Counted from the stretch's first letter, positions 16,909 through 26,967 are shown. The stretch is DNA of 64,000 nucleotides from Roseiarcus sp963842835 (GCA_963842835.1 CAWJIB010000012.1:124001-188000); one strand, 5' to 3'. Made by a program: numbers and translations. Notes: generated by a model from the letters alone, not told the origin.

Positions 16909-17762
16909 AAAGAGATCCTTGCGAACACGGATTTCCAGGCCGCGCCCGCATTTCCAGCGGATGGGCCGAGATTCGAAACGCAGCGCGCCGGCGTCCGAGC
17001 GCCGCCTTTCTCGCAGCAACCGCGATTTTCCTGGCGGGAGCCATCCTGCTCGCAGGCGGGTTAGCGTGGGCCCGTGGCGGGGGCGGGCGCGAAATCTCCG
17101 CGCCCGTCGCGGATATGGCGGCCCACGACGACACGGCGCCGGCCGTCGCCATTCAGACGGACCCCAAACGAAAAGAGACCAGAGCCACCGGCCTCGCCGT
17201 CTGCGTGCGCCTCTGCGATGGATTCTTCTTTCCGAGCGCCACAAGCTCGGGCGGCGACGACGATTGCGCGGTCCAGTGTCCGGACGCGCCCACCGCGCGC
17301 TACACGGAGCCGGCCGGCTCGGACAGGATCGAGGACGCGGTTTCGACGCGCGGCGAGCTCTACTCCGCTCTGCCCGTGGCCAATCGCTATCGAACCACGT
17401 TCGACAACACTTGCAGCTGTCGTCACTCGCTCGTTAGCGGCTATTCCGCGTCATCACTGACTGATCCCACGCTGCGAAAGGGCGATTTGGTCATGACGCC
17501 CAAAGGCTTCCTGGTGTTTCAGGGCGCGAAGACTCGTTCGGTCACGTCCTCGGACTTTGTCGCCTTGTCGCAAGCGCCCTCTCTGCCCGAAGATTTGCGC
17601 GCGGCCCTGGTTGCGATGGAGCGCGCGGGCGCGTCGCAACGGCAAGTCGGCGCCTACTCGTCGCTGGGCGCGTCATTCTCGGCGAACCCAGACAAACCGG
17701 TCCGACGCATAAGAGGAACCGTGACCGTGATTGATGCCCCCTCGAAATTGAGCGCCCAATAA
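16905..17762 (+). CDS. DUF2865 domain protein, membrane-anchored
   Basis: 285 residues. A cytoplasmic tail of about 30 residues is followed by one membrane helix (AAFLAATAIFLAGAILLAGG). The periplasmic part has the cysteine pattern VCVRLCDGFFFP, CAVQCPDAP and NTCSC that characterises DUF2865, a family common in Hyphomicrobiales with unknown role. The start is TTG, coupled to the preceding small gene. The periplasmic cysteines could form disulphides (inference). Confidence 0.75.
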   Translation: MKRDPCEHGFPGRARISSGWAEIRNAARRRPSAAFLAATAIFLAGAILLAGGLAWARGGGGREISAPVADMAAHDDTAPAVAIQTDPKRKETRATGLAVCVRLCDGFFFPSATSSGGDDDCAVQCPDAPTARYTEPAGSDRIEDAVSTRGELYSALPVANRYRTTFDNTCSCRHSLVSGYSASSLTDPTLRKGDLVMTPKGFLVFQGAKTRSVTSSDFVALSQAPSLPEDLRAALVAMERAGASQRQVGAYSSLGASFSANPDKPVRRIRGTVTVIDAPSKLSAQ

Positions 17763-18009
17763 CATCAACCTTCTTAACGCGCTGCATGCACGGTCCGTCC
17801 CGAGTTCGGCATTTTTCGAAGATTCTCGTCACAAAGGGGGTTCAAGGAACTCGAACGCGAAGCCCAGGCGCACAGCCTCGATCATGCGAAATGCCTCTCC
17901 GCTCGCTCGACAATCCATCCGCGCGGCACGGCGCGTACTCACGCAAATGCGAAGGGGCCCCGTGCCCTGTGGGAAAGGAGGGCGCGTAAGCTGACAATGA
18001 GAGGAGCCC

Positions 18010-18564
18010 ATGATGGACAGAACCTTGGAGCAAGCTGTGCTCAGCGCGCTCTATTTGGAGCCTTTGATCAATGCCGCCCGCATCGTTGTAACGGTGCGTG
18101 ACGGGCGGGTGACCTTGGCAGGCGAAGTCGACACCTACGCGCAGAAGTCGGTGGCCAAGTGCAGAGCCCAATGTGTGCCCCGCGCAAAGGAAGTCGACGA
18201 CGAACTCGAAGTTTGCGCCCCCGCGAAATCCGGGCAACGTATCGAGGACATCGTCGCGAGCGTCTTGAGCGCCCTCTACTGGGACCTCGCGGCGCCGCCC
18301 GATCGGGTGAGCGCCAAATGCGAGAAGGGCTGGGTCACGCTGACGGGCGAGGTCAACCGACCCTATCAAAAGAGTTCTGCCGGGGCGGACGTTCGCAAGA
18401 CTCGCGGCGTCGTCGGCGTGACCAACGAGATCAAGATAGGTTCGAGCGGCACCACCAAGATGGATACGACCGCTCCCGGCAGCTCGATCTTGCTGACCAA
18501 GTCGATGGGGGCGATCGCCGACGATCGCAAAGTGACCGCCGGACGTCCGGCGTTGCGCTCGTAA
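18010..18564 (+). CDS. BON-domain protein with two BON repeats
   Basis: 184 residues with two BON (OsmY-like) domains, about 5-70 and 78-143: IVVTVRDGRVTLAGEVDTYA and VSAKCEKGWVTLTGEVNRPY each show the typical turn-rich core. BON proteins are often induced by osmotic or envelope stress and bind phospholipid. No signal peptide is seen, so this one seems cytoplasmic. AGAGGAG precedes the double ATG at 18010. Many relatives carry three BON domains. Confidence 0.82.
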   Translation: MMDRTLEQAVLSALYLEPLINAARIVVTVRDGRVTLAGEVDTYAQKSVAKCRAQCVPRAKEVDDELEVCAPAKSGQRIEDIVASVLSALYWDLAAPPDRVSAKCEKGWVTLTGEVNRPYQKSSAGADVRKTRGVVGVTNEIKIGSSGTTKMDTTAPGSSILLTKSMGAIADDRKVTAGRPALRS

Positions 18565-18599
18565 GCGCGGCGAGCGCGCGCCCTCTTGCGCGTGAGACG

Positions 18600-19200
18600 C
18601 TCTTTTCTTATTGCCGACGGAAATGTTCGGCGGCGGCGTTCGTTGGTCTCGACCCGGAAGGGAAGCGTACGCAACACGGGAAGCCCCAGCGCGTGGTCAG
18701 GGATGACCAACCGGACGCGCGTGAGGGACAGACCGGCCGCTGTGCGGTGGAGGAGAGGTTCGTGGCATCGCTGAAGGCGGGTAACGCCGGGAAGGGAAGG
18801 GACCTCAGTTCAAGACAGGCGCATGATATAATAAGCGGCGTGGAGATTGGGCAACCTATCCATTCCGCAGAGTGTTCAGAAACTGCAGACGGCGTTGCAC
18901 GCGAAAGCGGAAGCCGGCTATCGCTTCTACGCCCTCTTCGACAAGATCAGCCGCGAGGATGTCCTCACGCATGCCGATGCGCAGTGCCGCTCCAACAAGG
19001 GCGCAGCGGGCGTAGGCGGTCAAGCCTTGGAGGCTATGTGGTGCAGCCATGGCTGCCCGTTCGAACGTGGAAATCAAGGCCTCGGCTGTTGCGGACGTGG
19101 AGCGTGGAGGCGCTTGCGTCTTCGATCCGATTGAAGCGATAGCGCTGCCCGAGAAAAATGACTCACGCCACAACATAGCGCCGATGCCGTGACGCGATAA
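18600..19200 (+). pseudogene. Decayed group II intron with reverse-transcriptase remnant
   Basis: At 18868-19040 one frame reads KLQTALHAKAEAGYRFYALF and DKISREDVLTHADAQCRSNK, then GAAGVGGQ. This is the N-terminal reverse-transcriptase block of bacterial group II intron proteins. Later pieces continue in other frames (GYVVQPWL; FDPIEAIALPEKN resembling the usual PDPIRRVYIPKANG). Catalytic YxDD and maturase parts are missing. The GC-rich stretch before it may be old intron RNA. It abuts the end of treY. Confidence 0.6.
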
Positions 19201-19204
19201 TGGC

Positions 19205-22069
19205 TTACGGCTCCGAGGCAGTCAGTGCGGCAATCGGCAAGTCCACGAAAAGGTCGCGTGCCTTCCATACGTGATCTTGCCGCTCATCATGCACTGCGAC
19301 CACCTCGCCGGTGAAGACGTTCGTCCAACGTCGACCGGCCAACGTCGGCGGACAAATGACGGCGCTGTCCGTCCAGGCGTCGCCAATCGGCATCCTCCCC
19401 TCCGCGGCGCCCAGGCTCACGACAAGTCGAGGCGCCACGACGGCGATTGCCGCCTCGTCCCTGGTGCGCGTGAAGGCGAGCAGGTTCTCGGCCCGCTCGC
19501 CTGTTGCGTCCAATGCCGTGTACGCGCCGTCGCTAAATAGCAAGGGGCGGCGACGACGCTCCGCAAGCAACTCTGCGGTGGCGAACAGTTTGATATTCCC
19601 GTCATGCCAGGTCCGGAGCATCGCTGCGATTCCAGCCCGCCTCGCAGCGGGCGGCCTTGGCATCATATCGAGGGCCGCAGAACGTCGCGTGAAATCAACC
19701 GGACGCCGGTTGTCGGGATCGACGAGGTTGAGGTCCCATAATTCGCATCCCTGATAGATGTCCGGGATGCCGGGGATGGTGAGCTTGAGCACCGCTTGAG
19801 CCAGCGAGTTGACCATCCCCGGCAATGCGACGCGCGTTGCGAAAGCCTGAAGATCGATCACGAATGAGTGAGAATGGTCCCGATCGAGAATCCTGCGCAC
19901 GAAATTCGACAGTGCGGTTTCATATTCCGTATTGGGCGTCGCCCAGCTAGAACTCTGCTTCCCCTCGCGCGCTGCCTTGATCATGTATGCGTTGACACGC
20001 TCGCGGAATCGCTCCAGTGCCAATGCTGCGGGTTCATCGGGGGCGAAGAGTTCTATCGGCCATGCCCCAACCAAGGTTTGGTAGAGAAGATATTCGTCGT
20101 CGGGCGACGGCGCCAGTACGCCGTCCACTTCGGACTTGGCTCGCCGATTGAGAGCGCTCCACCGACGCAGCCGCCGATCCCATTCCTCGGGGAACTCTGT
20201 GAGCACGTTGATCCGCGCACGCACGTCCTCGCCGCGCTTGGTGTCGTGCGTCGCCGTCGTCACCATCGTGTGCGGCCAAAGCTTTGCACGTTCCTCATTG
20301 AGGCGATGGAAAGCCGTGATCGTCGTGCCGAATCGGCGGGGATCGCCGCCGACCTCATTGAGCGATAGAAGCCGCGTGTAGCGATAGAAGGCGGTGTCCT
20401 CCAACGCCTTGGCGGTGACCGGACCGGTGAATTGCTGGAATTTCATGGCGAAGACCACGACGGCTCGGCGATTGAACGTTCGCTGGCGCTTGCGCACGAT
20501 ATCCGTCGTCAGCGCGCCGTGGATGAAATCAAAAATTGTTGTCTCGAGTCTCGTGTTGCGCTTGCGCGCGAGCGCCACGGCCCAGTCGATATCGCGTCGA
20601 TCTTCCACGCTCGGTCCAAGCTCGGCTGTGTAGGTGCGATAGACGGGGAAACAGGCGGCGACCTCCCGGATCGCCGCCTTCAAGCCCGCCAAAGTGAAAT
20701 CCCGTGTGTTCCAGTTCTCTTCCGAGATAGAATCAAGCTCGACGGCGAGCATCTCCAACTCGCTCGCGACCGCGGTATCCATGATGTGTTTCTTGCACTC
20801 GTAGAGAACCGTGTCGAAATCGAGATGTCGGCCGATGAAGCGTCGATAGACGCGGTCGATTGCCCGCTCGGCGCGCCCCTCGACAAAAACCCCATTGATG
20901 AGATTGAGCGCGTCGTAACCGGTGCTGCCGGCGACTGGCCAGTCGCGGCGCAGCGGCTCGTGCTGGGCGAGGATTTTTTCGACCACCAGATAGTGTCTCG
21001 CGTCGCCACGCAATTCATCGGCGATTCGCGCCTGCAGCCGCTTGTAGTACTGCAGGGGATCGAACAGGCCGTCGACGTGATCGATCCTGACCCCGTCAAT
21101 CTTGCCTTCAGCAAGGAGACGCAAGACCAGCCGGTGCGCCGCTTCGAACGCCTCGGGCTGCTCGATGCGAATGCCGGCAAGCTCGTTAATGTCGAAAAAG
21201 CGTCGATAGTTGATCTCATCGGCTGCGACACGCCAGCAGGCGAGCCGGTAGTGTTGTCGTTCCAGCAGCCGGTGCAGCAGCAAGAAGCTGGCCGGATCGC
21301 CTTTTACGCCGCGTAGATTTTGAATGGCCCGGTCAACGCCCGCGCGCAGTTCGAGATCGCTCGCCGCCAATCGCGCGAGCTCGCGCTTGAGCGCTCCGGC
21401 GCGGGCGCGCATTGCCGCACGAGCTCGTCTGGGCGCCGACACCGGCTTGAGCTTGCGGAACGCAGCCGTCAGATCGTCGAGCGTTTTGCCGCCGCCGTTC
21501 GCCGCCGCCGCAAGAACCGTCGCATAGGTGTGCGGCGCCAGGGGAAACTTGTGCTCGTGGCGCCAGACGCTGAAGCTGCCCTCGCGCTCATTGAAGCAGG
21601 GGACGAGTTCGCCAGCCTCGAGCACGGCCCCATAGTGATCTCCGAGAAAGGGCAGCAGCACCTTGCCGCGCAAATCCGGCTTTGGCGCGTTCCAGCAGAT
21701 GTCGAAAAAGTCGGCATAGGGCGAGGCTTGGCCCCACTCCAGAACGTCGAGCCACCAGACGTTGTCGGCTCCTCCGACGCCCATGTGATTCGGCACGATG
21801 TCCAGGATCTGCCCCATGCCGTTGCGTGCGAGCGCGGCGACCATTGCATCGAAATCGGCCTCGCTCCCGACTTCCGGATTGAGCGCGTTGTAGTCCGTGA
21901 TGTCATAGCCGTGGCTGCTTCCTGCCCGCGCCTTGAGGTACGACGAAGCATAGACGTGGCTCACTCCGAGCGCGTGCAGATAGGGCACGAGCTGTTCGGC
22001 GTCGCGAAAGGTAAAGTCGCGCCTGAACTGCAACCGGTAAGTTGCGCAAGGGGGCGAGGAAGCGGGCAT
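19205..22069 (-). CDS. treY: Malto-oligosyltrehalose synthase
   Basis: 954 residues, GH13. Turns the reducing end of a maltooligosaccharide into a trehalose unit. Catalytic-site motifs seen: DIVPNHMGVGGADNVWW, DGVRIDHVDGLFDP (nucleophile Asp), YLVVEKILAQHEPLRRDWPV (acid Glu) and TATHDTKRGEDVRARI (stabiliser). The ATG at 22069 overlaps the stop of the 44-codon treZ remnant (TGATG). It is the last gene of the leftward glycogen operon. Without an active TreZ nearby, its product would not be released as trehalose unless treZ is elsewhere in the genome. Confidence 0.94.
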   Translation of the reverse strand: MPASSPPCATYRLQFRRDFTFRDAEQLVPYLHALGVSHVYASSYLKARAGSSHGYDITDYNALNPEVGSEADFDAMVAALARNGMGQILDIVPNHMGVGGADNVWWLDVLEWGQASPYADFFDICWNAPKPDLRGKVLLPFLGDHYGAVLEAGELVPCFNEREGSFSVWRHEHKFPLAPHTYATVLAAAANGGGKTLDDLTAAFRKLKPVSAPRRARAAMRARAGALKRELARLAASDLELRAGVDRAIQNLRGVKGDPASFLLLHRLLERQHYRLACWRVAADEINYRRFFDINELAGIRIEQPEAFEAAHRLVLRLLAEGKIDGVRIDHVDGLFDPLQYYKRLQARIADELRGDARHYLVVEKILAQHEPLRRDWPVAGSTGYDALNLINGVFVEGRAERAIDRVYRRFIGRHLDFDTVLYECKKHIMDTAVASELEMLAVELDSISEENWNTRDFTLAGLKAAIREVAACFPVYRTYTAELGPSVEDRRDIDWAVALARKRNTRLETTIFDFIHGALTTDIVRKRQRTFNRRAVVVFAMKFQQFTGPVTAKALEDTAFYRYTRLLSLNEVGGDPRRFGTTITAFHRLNEERAKLWPHTMVTTATHDTKRGEDVRARINVLTEFPEEWDRRLRRWSALNRRAKSEVDGVLAPSPDDEYLLYQTLVGAWPIELFAPDEPAALALERFRERVNAYMIKAAREGKQSSSWATPNTEYETALSNFVRRILDRDHSHSFVIDLQAFATRVALPGMVNSLAQAVLKLTIPGIPDIYQGCELWDLNLVDPDNRRPVDFTRRSAALDMMPRPPAARRAGIAAMLRTWHDGNIKLFATAELLAERRRRPLLFSDGAYTALDATGERAENLLAFTRTRDEAAIAVVAPRLVVSLGAAEGRMPIGDAWTDSAVICPPTLAGRRWTNVFTGEVVAVHDERQDHVWKARDLFVDLPIAALTASEP

Positions 22070-22203
22070 CAGCCGCCGTCCGCTTGCGGGCCGATGATGA
22101 GATCAACCGTGCAGGCGACTGGCGGCCAAACACGGAAGCAGGCGCCGCCCAATTCGCGGATCGCGGCATCGAACGGCATGCGATGGCGCCGGCGCAGCGG
22201 CAT
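22069..22203 (-). pseudogene. treZ: treZ remnant: N-terminal 44 codons only
   Basis: ATG at 22203 opens a frame of 44 codons, MPLRRRHRMPFDAAIRELGG... then ACFRVWPPVACTVDLIIG. This matches the N-terminal carbohydrate-binding start of malto-oligosyltrehalose trehalohydrolase (typical RRRHxMPFGA...V.FRLWAP). A TGA at 22069-22071 then overlaps the treY start. The remaining ~540 residues are absent, consistent with an in-place deletion. The start lies only 5 bases after the glgX stop, so ribosomes may still pass through it into treY. Confidence 0.7.
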
Positions 22204-22208
22204 TTAGC

Positions 22209-24443
22209 TCATCCCTTGATGGCCTCTGACTTTTGGCGGGAGAGAAGCAGCAACGAGCGCGGCGTTACCGCATACGTGTCGCCCGGCTTGAATTGCCGAC
22301 CGCCGCCATCGAGGCCATCCGCCACAGATGTATCGAACGCCAATTCCCATACCACCGAAGTATCAAGGCTCGGCATTCGACAACCGATCGGCTCGTGGTG
22401 AGCATTCATGATCACAAGAAACGTGTCGTCGGTTTCCGGCTCGCCGGCAGCGGTCAGGTGATACCGGCCGGCCTCGCCACTGAGCACGAAACTGAGAAAA
22501 TGAGCGGATGGGCGTTCCCAGTCCTGCGGTTCCGTTTCTTTTCCGTCTGGACGTAGCCAGGTGATGTCTTTGATCTCCGTTCCAGGTATCGGCGAGCCAT
22601 GAAAGAAGCGGCCGCGACGGAAAACGGAGTGCTCGCGCCGCAGCTTGACGAGCTTCCGGACGAAATCGCGCAGTTTCACTGTCTCCGCGCCAAGATCCTG
22701 CCAATCGATCCAATTGACCTCTTTGTCCTGGCAATAGGCATTGTTGTTGCCCCTCTGCGTGCGACCGATTTCGTCGCCGGCCAGCAGCATGGGCGTGCCC
22801 TGGGACAGAAGTAAGGTCGCAAGAATGTTGCGGCTTTGCCGTGCACGCAATTCGCGGATCGCCCGATCGTCCGTTGGCCCCTCAACTCCGCAGTTCCAGC
22901 TGTGGTTTTGATCGGTTCCGTCTCGGTTGTTCTCGTGGTTCTCCTTATTGTGCTTGTCGTTGTAGCTGACGAGGTCGCGCAGCGTGAATCCATCGTGGGC
23001 GGTAATGAAATTAACGCTCGCCGACGTGCGCCGCCCCTTATGGTAAAAAATGTCGCTCGACCCGGTAATACGCAGTGCGAGCTCTCCGATGACGCCGTCA
23101 TCGCCCTTCCAGAAGCGCCGCACGGCGTCACGATAGCGGTCGTTCCATTCCGCCCAGTCGGGCGGGAAGTTTCCCAATTGATAGCCATCGGGGCCCACGT
23201 CCCACGGTTCGGCGATGAGTTTCACCTGCGAGAGGACCGGATCCTGCCCGATGGCGTCGAGAAATCCGGAGAACAGGTCGAAACGGCTGTCCTGCTCGCG
23301 CGCGATCGTCGTGGCGAGGTCGAAACGAAAGCCGTCGACATGCATCTCCTGAACCCAATAGCGCAGCGAATCCATCACGAGATGAAGAACTTGCGGATGA
23401 TGCAGGTTGAATGAGTTGCCACAACCCGTGAAGTCCACGTAATAGCGGCGATCGTTCCCATCGAGACGATAATAAGATGCGTTGTCGATGCCGCGGAACG
23501 ATAACGTCGGGCCGAGCTCATTGCCCTCGGCGGTGTGGTTGTATACGACGTCGAGAATGACTTCGATGCCCGTCTCGTGCAGCGCCTTGACCATCGTCTT
23601 GAATTCGCCGAGCTCCCCGTTGCTGAAATAACGCGCCTCCGGCGCAAAGAAAGCTATGGTGTTGTAGCCCCAATAGTTGACCAACCCTCTCGCAGCGACC
23701 GGCGCCTCGTCGATGAAACCCTGAGCGGGCAGGAATTCGATCGCGGTGATGCCGAGGTCGCGCAGATAGTCGAGAACGGCAGGCGCGGCGAGCGCGCCGA
23801 AGGTGCCGCGTAAACTCTCGGGCACCTGCGGATGCAGCTTGGTAAGCCCCCGCACGTGCGCCTCGTAGATGATCATTTCGGTCCACGGACGGCGCGGCGG
23901 CTGATCGTCGCCCCAGGTATGTGCGGTGTCCGTGACGGCGCATTTCGGCATGAACGGCGCGCTGTCGCGCTCATCGAACGATAGATCGGCGTCCTTATGG
24001 CCGACCGTGTAGCCGTAGAGCGCGTCGTTCCATATGAACCGGCCCCTCAGTCGTTTGGCATAGGGATCCAGCAGGAGCTTATTGTGGTTGAATCGATGGC
24101 CGTTTTTGGGATCGTAAGGGCCGTAAACGCGAAGGCCGTAGAGTTGTCCCGGCCGCAGATCAGGGAAATAACCGTGCCATTTCTGATTCGTATACTCCGG
24201 CAACGCGATACGGGCCGTCTCGCGCTTCCCCTGCTCGTCGAACAAGCACAATTCGACGCGCTCGGCGTTCTCCGAGAAAATCGCGACGTTGACCCCCTTC
24301 CCGTCCCAGGTGGCCCCAAGGGGATGTGGGCTACCAGGCCACACGCGCGTGCCGAATTCCGTCGCGCCTTTGGACTCCCCAACCGAATTTCGGGTCCCCG
24401 GCGTCGTCGTCTCGTTTTTGCTGCCTGAGGAACTGTCGACCAT
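22209..24443 (-). CDS. glgX: Glycogen debranching enzyme (isoamylase type)
   Basis: 744 residues. Cleaves alpha-1,6 branches of glycogen. Domain order: N-terminal CBM48 (PLGATWDGKGVNVAIFSENA), GH13 barrel with EVILDVVYNHTAEGNELGPT, VDGFRFDLATTI (nucleophile Asp), LIAEPWDVGPDGYQ (acid Glu), NFITAHDGFTLRDLVSYND (stabiliser), and a C-terminal beta domain. The first 25 residues are a polar extension. Between glgB (27 bases upstream) and the treZ remnant in one operon. It could supply linear maltodextrins for TreY. Confidence 0.94.
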   Translation of the reverse strand: MVDSSSGSKNETTTPGTRNSVGESKGATEFGTRVWPGSPHPLGATWDGKGVNVAIFSENAERVELCLFDEQGKRETARIALPEYTNQKWHGYFPDLRPGQLYGLRVYGPYDPKNGHRFNHNKLLLDPYAKRLRGRFIWNDALYGYTVGHKDADLSFDERDSAPFMPKCAVTDTAHTWGDDQPPRRPWTEMIIYEAHVRGLTKLHPQVPESLRGTFGALAAPAVLDYLRDLGITAIEFLPAQGFIDEAPVAARGLVNYWGYNTIAFFAPEARYFSNGELGEFKTMVKALHETGIEVILDVVYNHTAEGNELGPTLSFRGIDNASYYRLDGNDRRYYVDFTGCGNSFNLHHPQVLHLVMDSLRYWVQEMHVDGFRFDLATTIAREQDSRFDLFSGFLDAIGQDPVLSQVKLIAEPWDVGPDGYQLGNFPPDWAEWNDRYRDAVRRFWKGDDGVIGELALRITGSSDIFYHKGRRTSASVNFITAHDGFTLRDLVSYNDKHNKENHENNRDGTDQNHSWNCGVEGPTDDRAIRELRARQSRNILATLLLSQGTPMLLAGDEIGRTQRGNNNAYCQDKEVNWIDWQDLGAETVKLRDFVRKLVKLRREHSVFRRGRFFHGSPIPGTEIKDITWLRPDGKETEPQDWERPSAHFLSFVLSGEAGRYHLTAAGEPETDDTFLVIMNAHHEPIGCRMPSLDTSVVWELAFDTSVADGLDGGGRQFKPGDTYAVTPRSLLLLSRQKSEAIKG

Positions 24444-24470
24444 CGCGCGATCCTCCCCAATCTCGCAGAT

Positions 24471-26687
24471 TCAAGACCCTTGCGAGGTAAAGATCAAAGC
24501 TGCAAGCGGCGGCAAAGTCAGCGCCAGCGAGAATGGTTGGTCATGACAAGGCTCTGCTTCGGCAACGCTGCCACCGAGATTTCCCAGGTTGCCGCCGCCA
24601 TATACCTCCGAATCGGTGTTTACGCGCTCCCGATAGTATCCGCCGCGAGATACCCCGATGCGGTAATTGCGCCGCACCACGGGCGTGAAATTGCAAACGA
24701 TCACCACAAACTGATTGCGGTCCTTGCCGCGCCGGATATACGAAATGACGCTTTGCTCGGTGTCGTGGCAATCGATCCATTCGAATCCTTCCGGCTCGCA
24801 ATCCAACTCGTGCAGCGCCGGAATGCTGCGGTATAAACGATTCAAATCGCCCACGAGGCGATGCACGCCTGCGTGCATCGGACTGTCGAGCAGCTGCCAG
24901 TCGAGCCCGATGTCGTGGTTCCATTCACGCTCCTGAGCGAATTCGCCGCCCATGAACAAGAGCTTCTTGCCGGGCATCGTGTACATGAAAGTCAAATAGC
25001 TGCGCAGATTGGCGAATTTCTGCCACCGATCGCCTGGCATCTTGGCCAGCAGCGAGCCCTTGCCGTGGGCGACCTCGTCGTGAGACAGGGGCAGAATGAA
25101 ATTTTCGGTGAACGCATAAAGAAGTCCGAAGGTGAGGCTGCCATGATGGTGCTTGCGGTACACAGGGTCCTTGCCCATGTACAGCAGAGTGTCGTGCATC
25201 CAGCCCATGTTCCACTTGTAGCCGAAGCCGAGACCGCCGACATAGGTCGGGCGCGACACCATCGGCCAAGCGGTTGACTCCTCCGCCATAGTGACGGCCC
25301 CGTTGCCGCGCGCATAGACGGCTTCGTTCATGCGCCGCAGAAAATCGATCGCTTCGAGGTTTTCGCGGCCGCCGAAGCGATTTGGAATCCAGTCGCCCTC
25401 CTTTCGACTGTAGTCGAGATAAAGCATGGAGGCGACGGCATCGACCCGTAGCCCATCGACATGGTACCGATCGAGCCAGAACATGGCGTTGCACAGAAGA
25501 TAATTCGTCACTTCGCGCCGGCCGTAATTGAAAATCAACGTATCCCAATCTCGGTGGCGGCCTTGGCGCGGGTCGGCGTGCTCGTAAAGCGCCGTGCCGT
25601 CAAAGTGTCCCAGCCCACACGGATCGGCGGGGAAATTGCCGGCGACCCAGTCGATGACGACGCCGATGCCCTCACCATGGCAGCGCTCGATGAACTCGCC
25701 GAACTCGTCGGGCGAGCCGAAACGGCTGGTCGGCGCGAACAACCCGATCGGTTCATAGCCCCATGAACCGTCGAAGGGATACTCGCTCACCGGCATGAGT
25801 TCAATGTGCGTGAAGCCGAGATCGCGAACGTAGGGGATCAGCTCTTCGGCGAGCTCACGGTAGGTAAGATAGCGGCCGCCCTCGGCGAGCCGCCGCCGCC
25901 ACGATCCGAGATGAACTTCGTAGATCGCAATCGGTGCGTCGCGCGCCGCGGCGGCGGAGCGGCGCTCCAGCCACGCACTGTTTTGGAAGCAATCGTTGCG
26001 AAGATCGCAGACGATTGACGCTGTTCCCGGTGGCCGCTCAGCGCGGAAAGCAAAGGGATCAGCTTTGAGCGCCAAAAGCTCCCCGCGGTGAGACTTGATT
26101 TCGTATTTGTAGAGCTCACCTGACGTAATTCCAGGAATGAAGATTTCCCACACGCCGCAGGATGGATGCTCGCGCATCGGATGGCGGCGCCCGTCCCATT
26201 GATTGAACGGACCCACGACGCTGACGCGGCGAGCATTCGGGGCCCAGACGGCAAAGCCGACGCCGCTGACGCCATCGATCGTTACGAGATGCGCCCCAAG
26301 TTTCTCGTATGCGTACCAATGTGTCCCTTCGGCCAGCTGATGAATGTCGATCGCGCCGAGCAACGGAGGAAACCGATATGGATCTTCAACTTCGCGTTCG
26401 TTCCCGCCGATCGCGAAGCGCAGCCGATAGGGAAACGGGCCTTCGGCGTCCAAGCGGCCCGCGAAAAGACCACCAGCGTGGACGCGCTCGAGTTCCAGCC
26501 GAGTTTCGCCGGTTCGTGCTTCGACGACCGCGGCCGCGTCCGCTTTCGGATGAAAAGCACGGACCACCATGCCGCCGGCGAGGTCCGGCCCGTGCATACC
26601 CAGCACCGAGAACGGATCGCCGTGGTCACCCGCGACGATCGCTGCCGCGGCTGCGGCGTCCACCAGTTGCCGCTGTTCACTTGCCAT
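24471..26687 (-). CDS. glgB: 1,4-alpha-glucan branching enzyme
   Basis: 738 residues from the ATG at 26687 (MASEQRQLVDAAAAAAIVAG). Introduces alpha-1,6 branches during glycogen synthesis. N-terminal domain about 1-120 (DPFSVLGMHGPD), CBM48, then the GH13 barrel with VDGLRVDAVASMLYLDYSR (nucleophile), AVTMAEESTAWPMV (acid Glu), and ILPLSHDEVAHGKGSLLAKM (stabiliser). The frame is open 21 codons further upstream without homology. Part of the glgA-DUF2934-glgB-glgX-treY operon. Confidence 0.95.
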   Translation of the reverse strand: MASEQRQLVDAAAAAAIVAGDHGDPFSVLGMHGPDLAGGMVVRAFHPKADAAAVVEARTGETRLELERVHAGGLFAGRLDAEGPFPYRLRFAIGGNEREVEDPYRFPPLLGAIDIHQLAEGTHWYAYEKLGAHLVTIDGVSGVGFAVWAPNARRVSVVGPFNQWDGRRHPMREHPSCGVWEIFIPGITSGELYKYEIKSHRGELLALKADPFAFRAERPPGTASIVCDLRNDCFQNSAWLERRSAAAARDAPIAIYEVHLGSWRRRLAEGGRYLTYRELAEELIPYVRDLGFTHIELMPVSEYPFDGSWGYEPIGLFAPTSRFGSPDEFGEFIERCHGEGIGVVIDWVAGNFPADPCGLGHFDGTALYEHADPRQGRHRDWDTLIFNYGRREVTNYLLCNAMFWLDRYHVDGLRVDAVASMLYLDYSRKEGDWIPNRFGGRENLEAIDFLRRMNEAVYARGNGAVTMAEESTAWPMVSRPTYVGGLGFGYKWNMGWMHDTLLYMGKDPVYRKHHHGSLTFGLLYAFTENFILPLSHDEVAHGKGSLLAKMPGDRWQKFANLRSYLTFMYTMPGKKLLFMGGEFAQEREWNHDIGLDWQLLDSPMHAGVHRLVGDLNRLYRSIPALHELDCEPEGFEWIDCHDTEQSVISYIRRGKDRNQFVVIVCNFTPVVRRNYRIGVSRGGYYRERVNTDSEVYGGGNLGNLGGSVAEAEPCHDQPFSLALTLPPLAALIFTSQGS

Positions 26688-26765
26688 AACCGATAATCTC
26701 CACGACCCCGGCCAGCATATCGCCACGCCCGCGATAACGCGGCGGCCCACCTTCGGGCATACTGA

Positions 26766-26954
26766 TTAGGAACGGTTACGTGTGGGCTGCTGTCGCTTTG
26801 GCCGCGCCTCGTTTCCCGTTTGCGCGTTCTGTGTTGCCTCCAACTCGGCCTCCGCCCGGCGCCAATGCTCGAGGTCTCTTCCGGTCGGCCAATCCTCCAC
26901 CTCCCACATGGCATAGGCTCGCTTCGCGATCTCGGTGTGAGGGTCGGGGATCAT
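26766..26954 (-). CDS. DUF2934 domain protein
   Basis: 62 residues. The first two-thirds match DUF2934: EIAKRAYAMWEVEDWPTGRD then LEHWRRAEAELEA. The tail is basic and glutamine-rich. DUF2934 proteins are small, of unknown function, and often lie beside glycogen or stress genes. It sits between glgA (13 bases) and glgB (78 bases) in the same operon, so a role with glycogen enzymes is possible but unproven. Confidence 0.8.
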   Translation of the reverse strand: MIPDPHTEIAKRAYAMWEVEDWPTGRDLEHWRRAEAELEATQNAQTGNEARPKRQQPTRNRS

Positions 26955-26967
26955 CGCACGTTACCTC

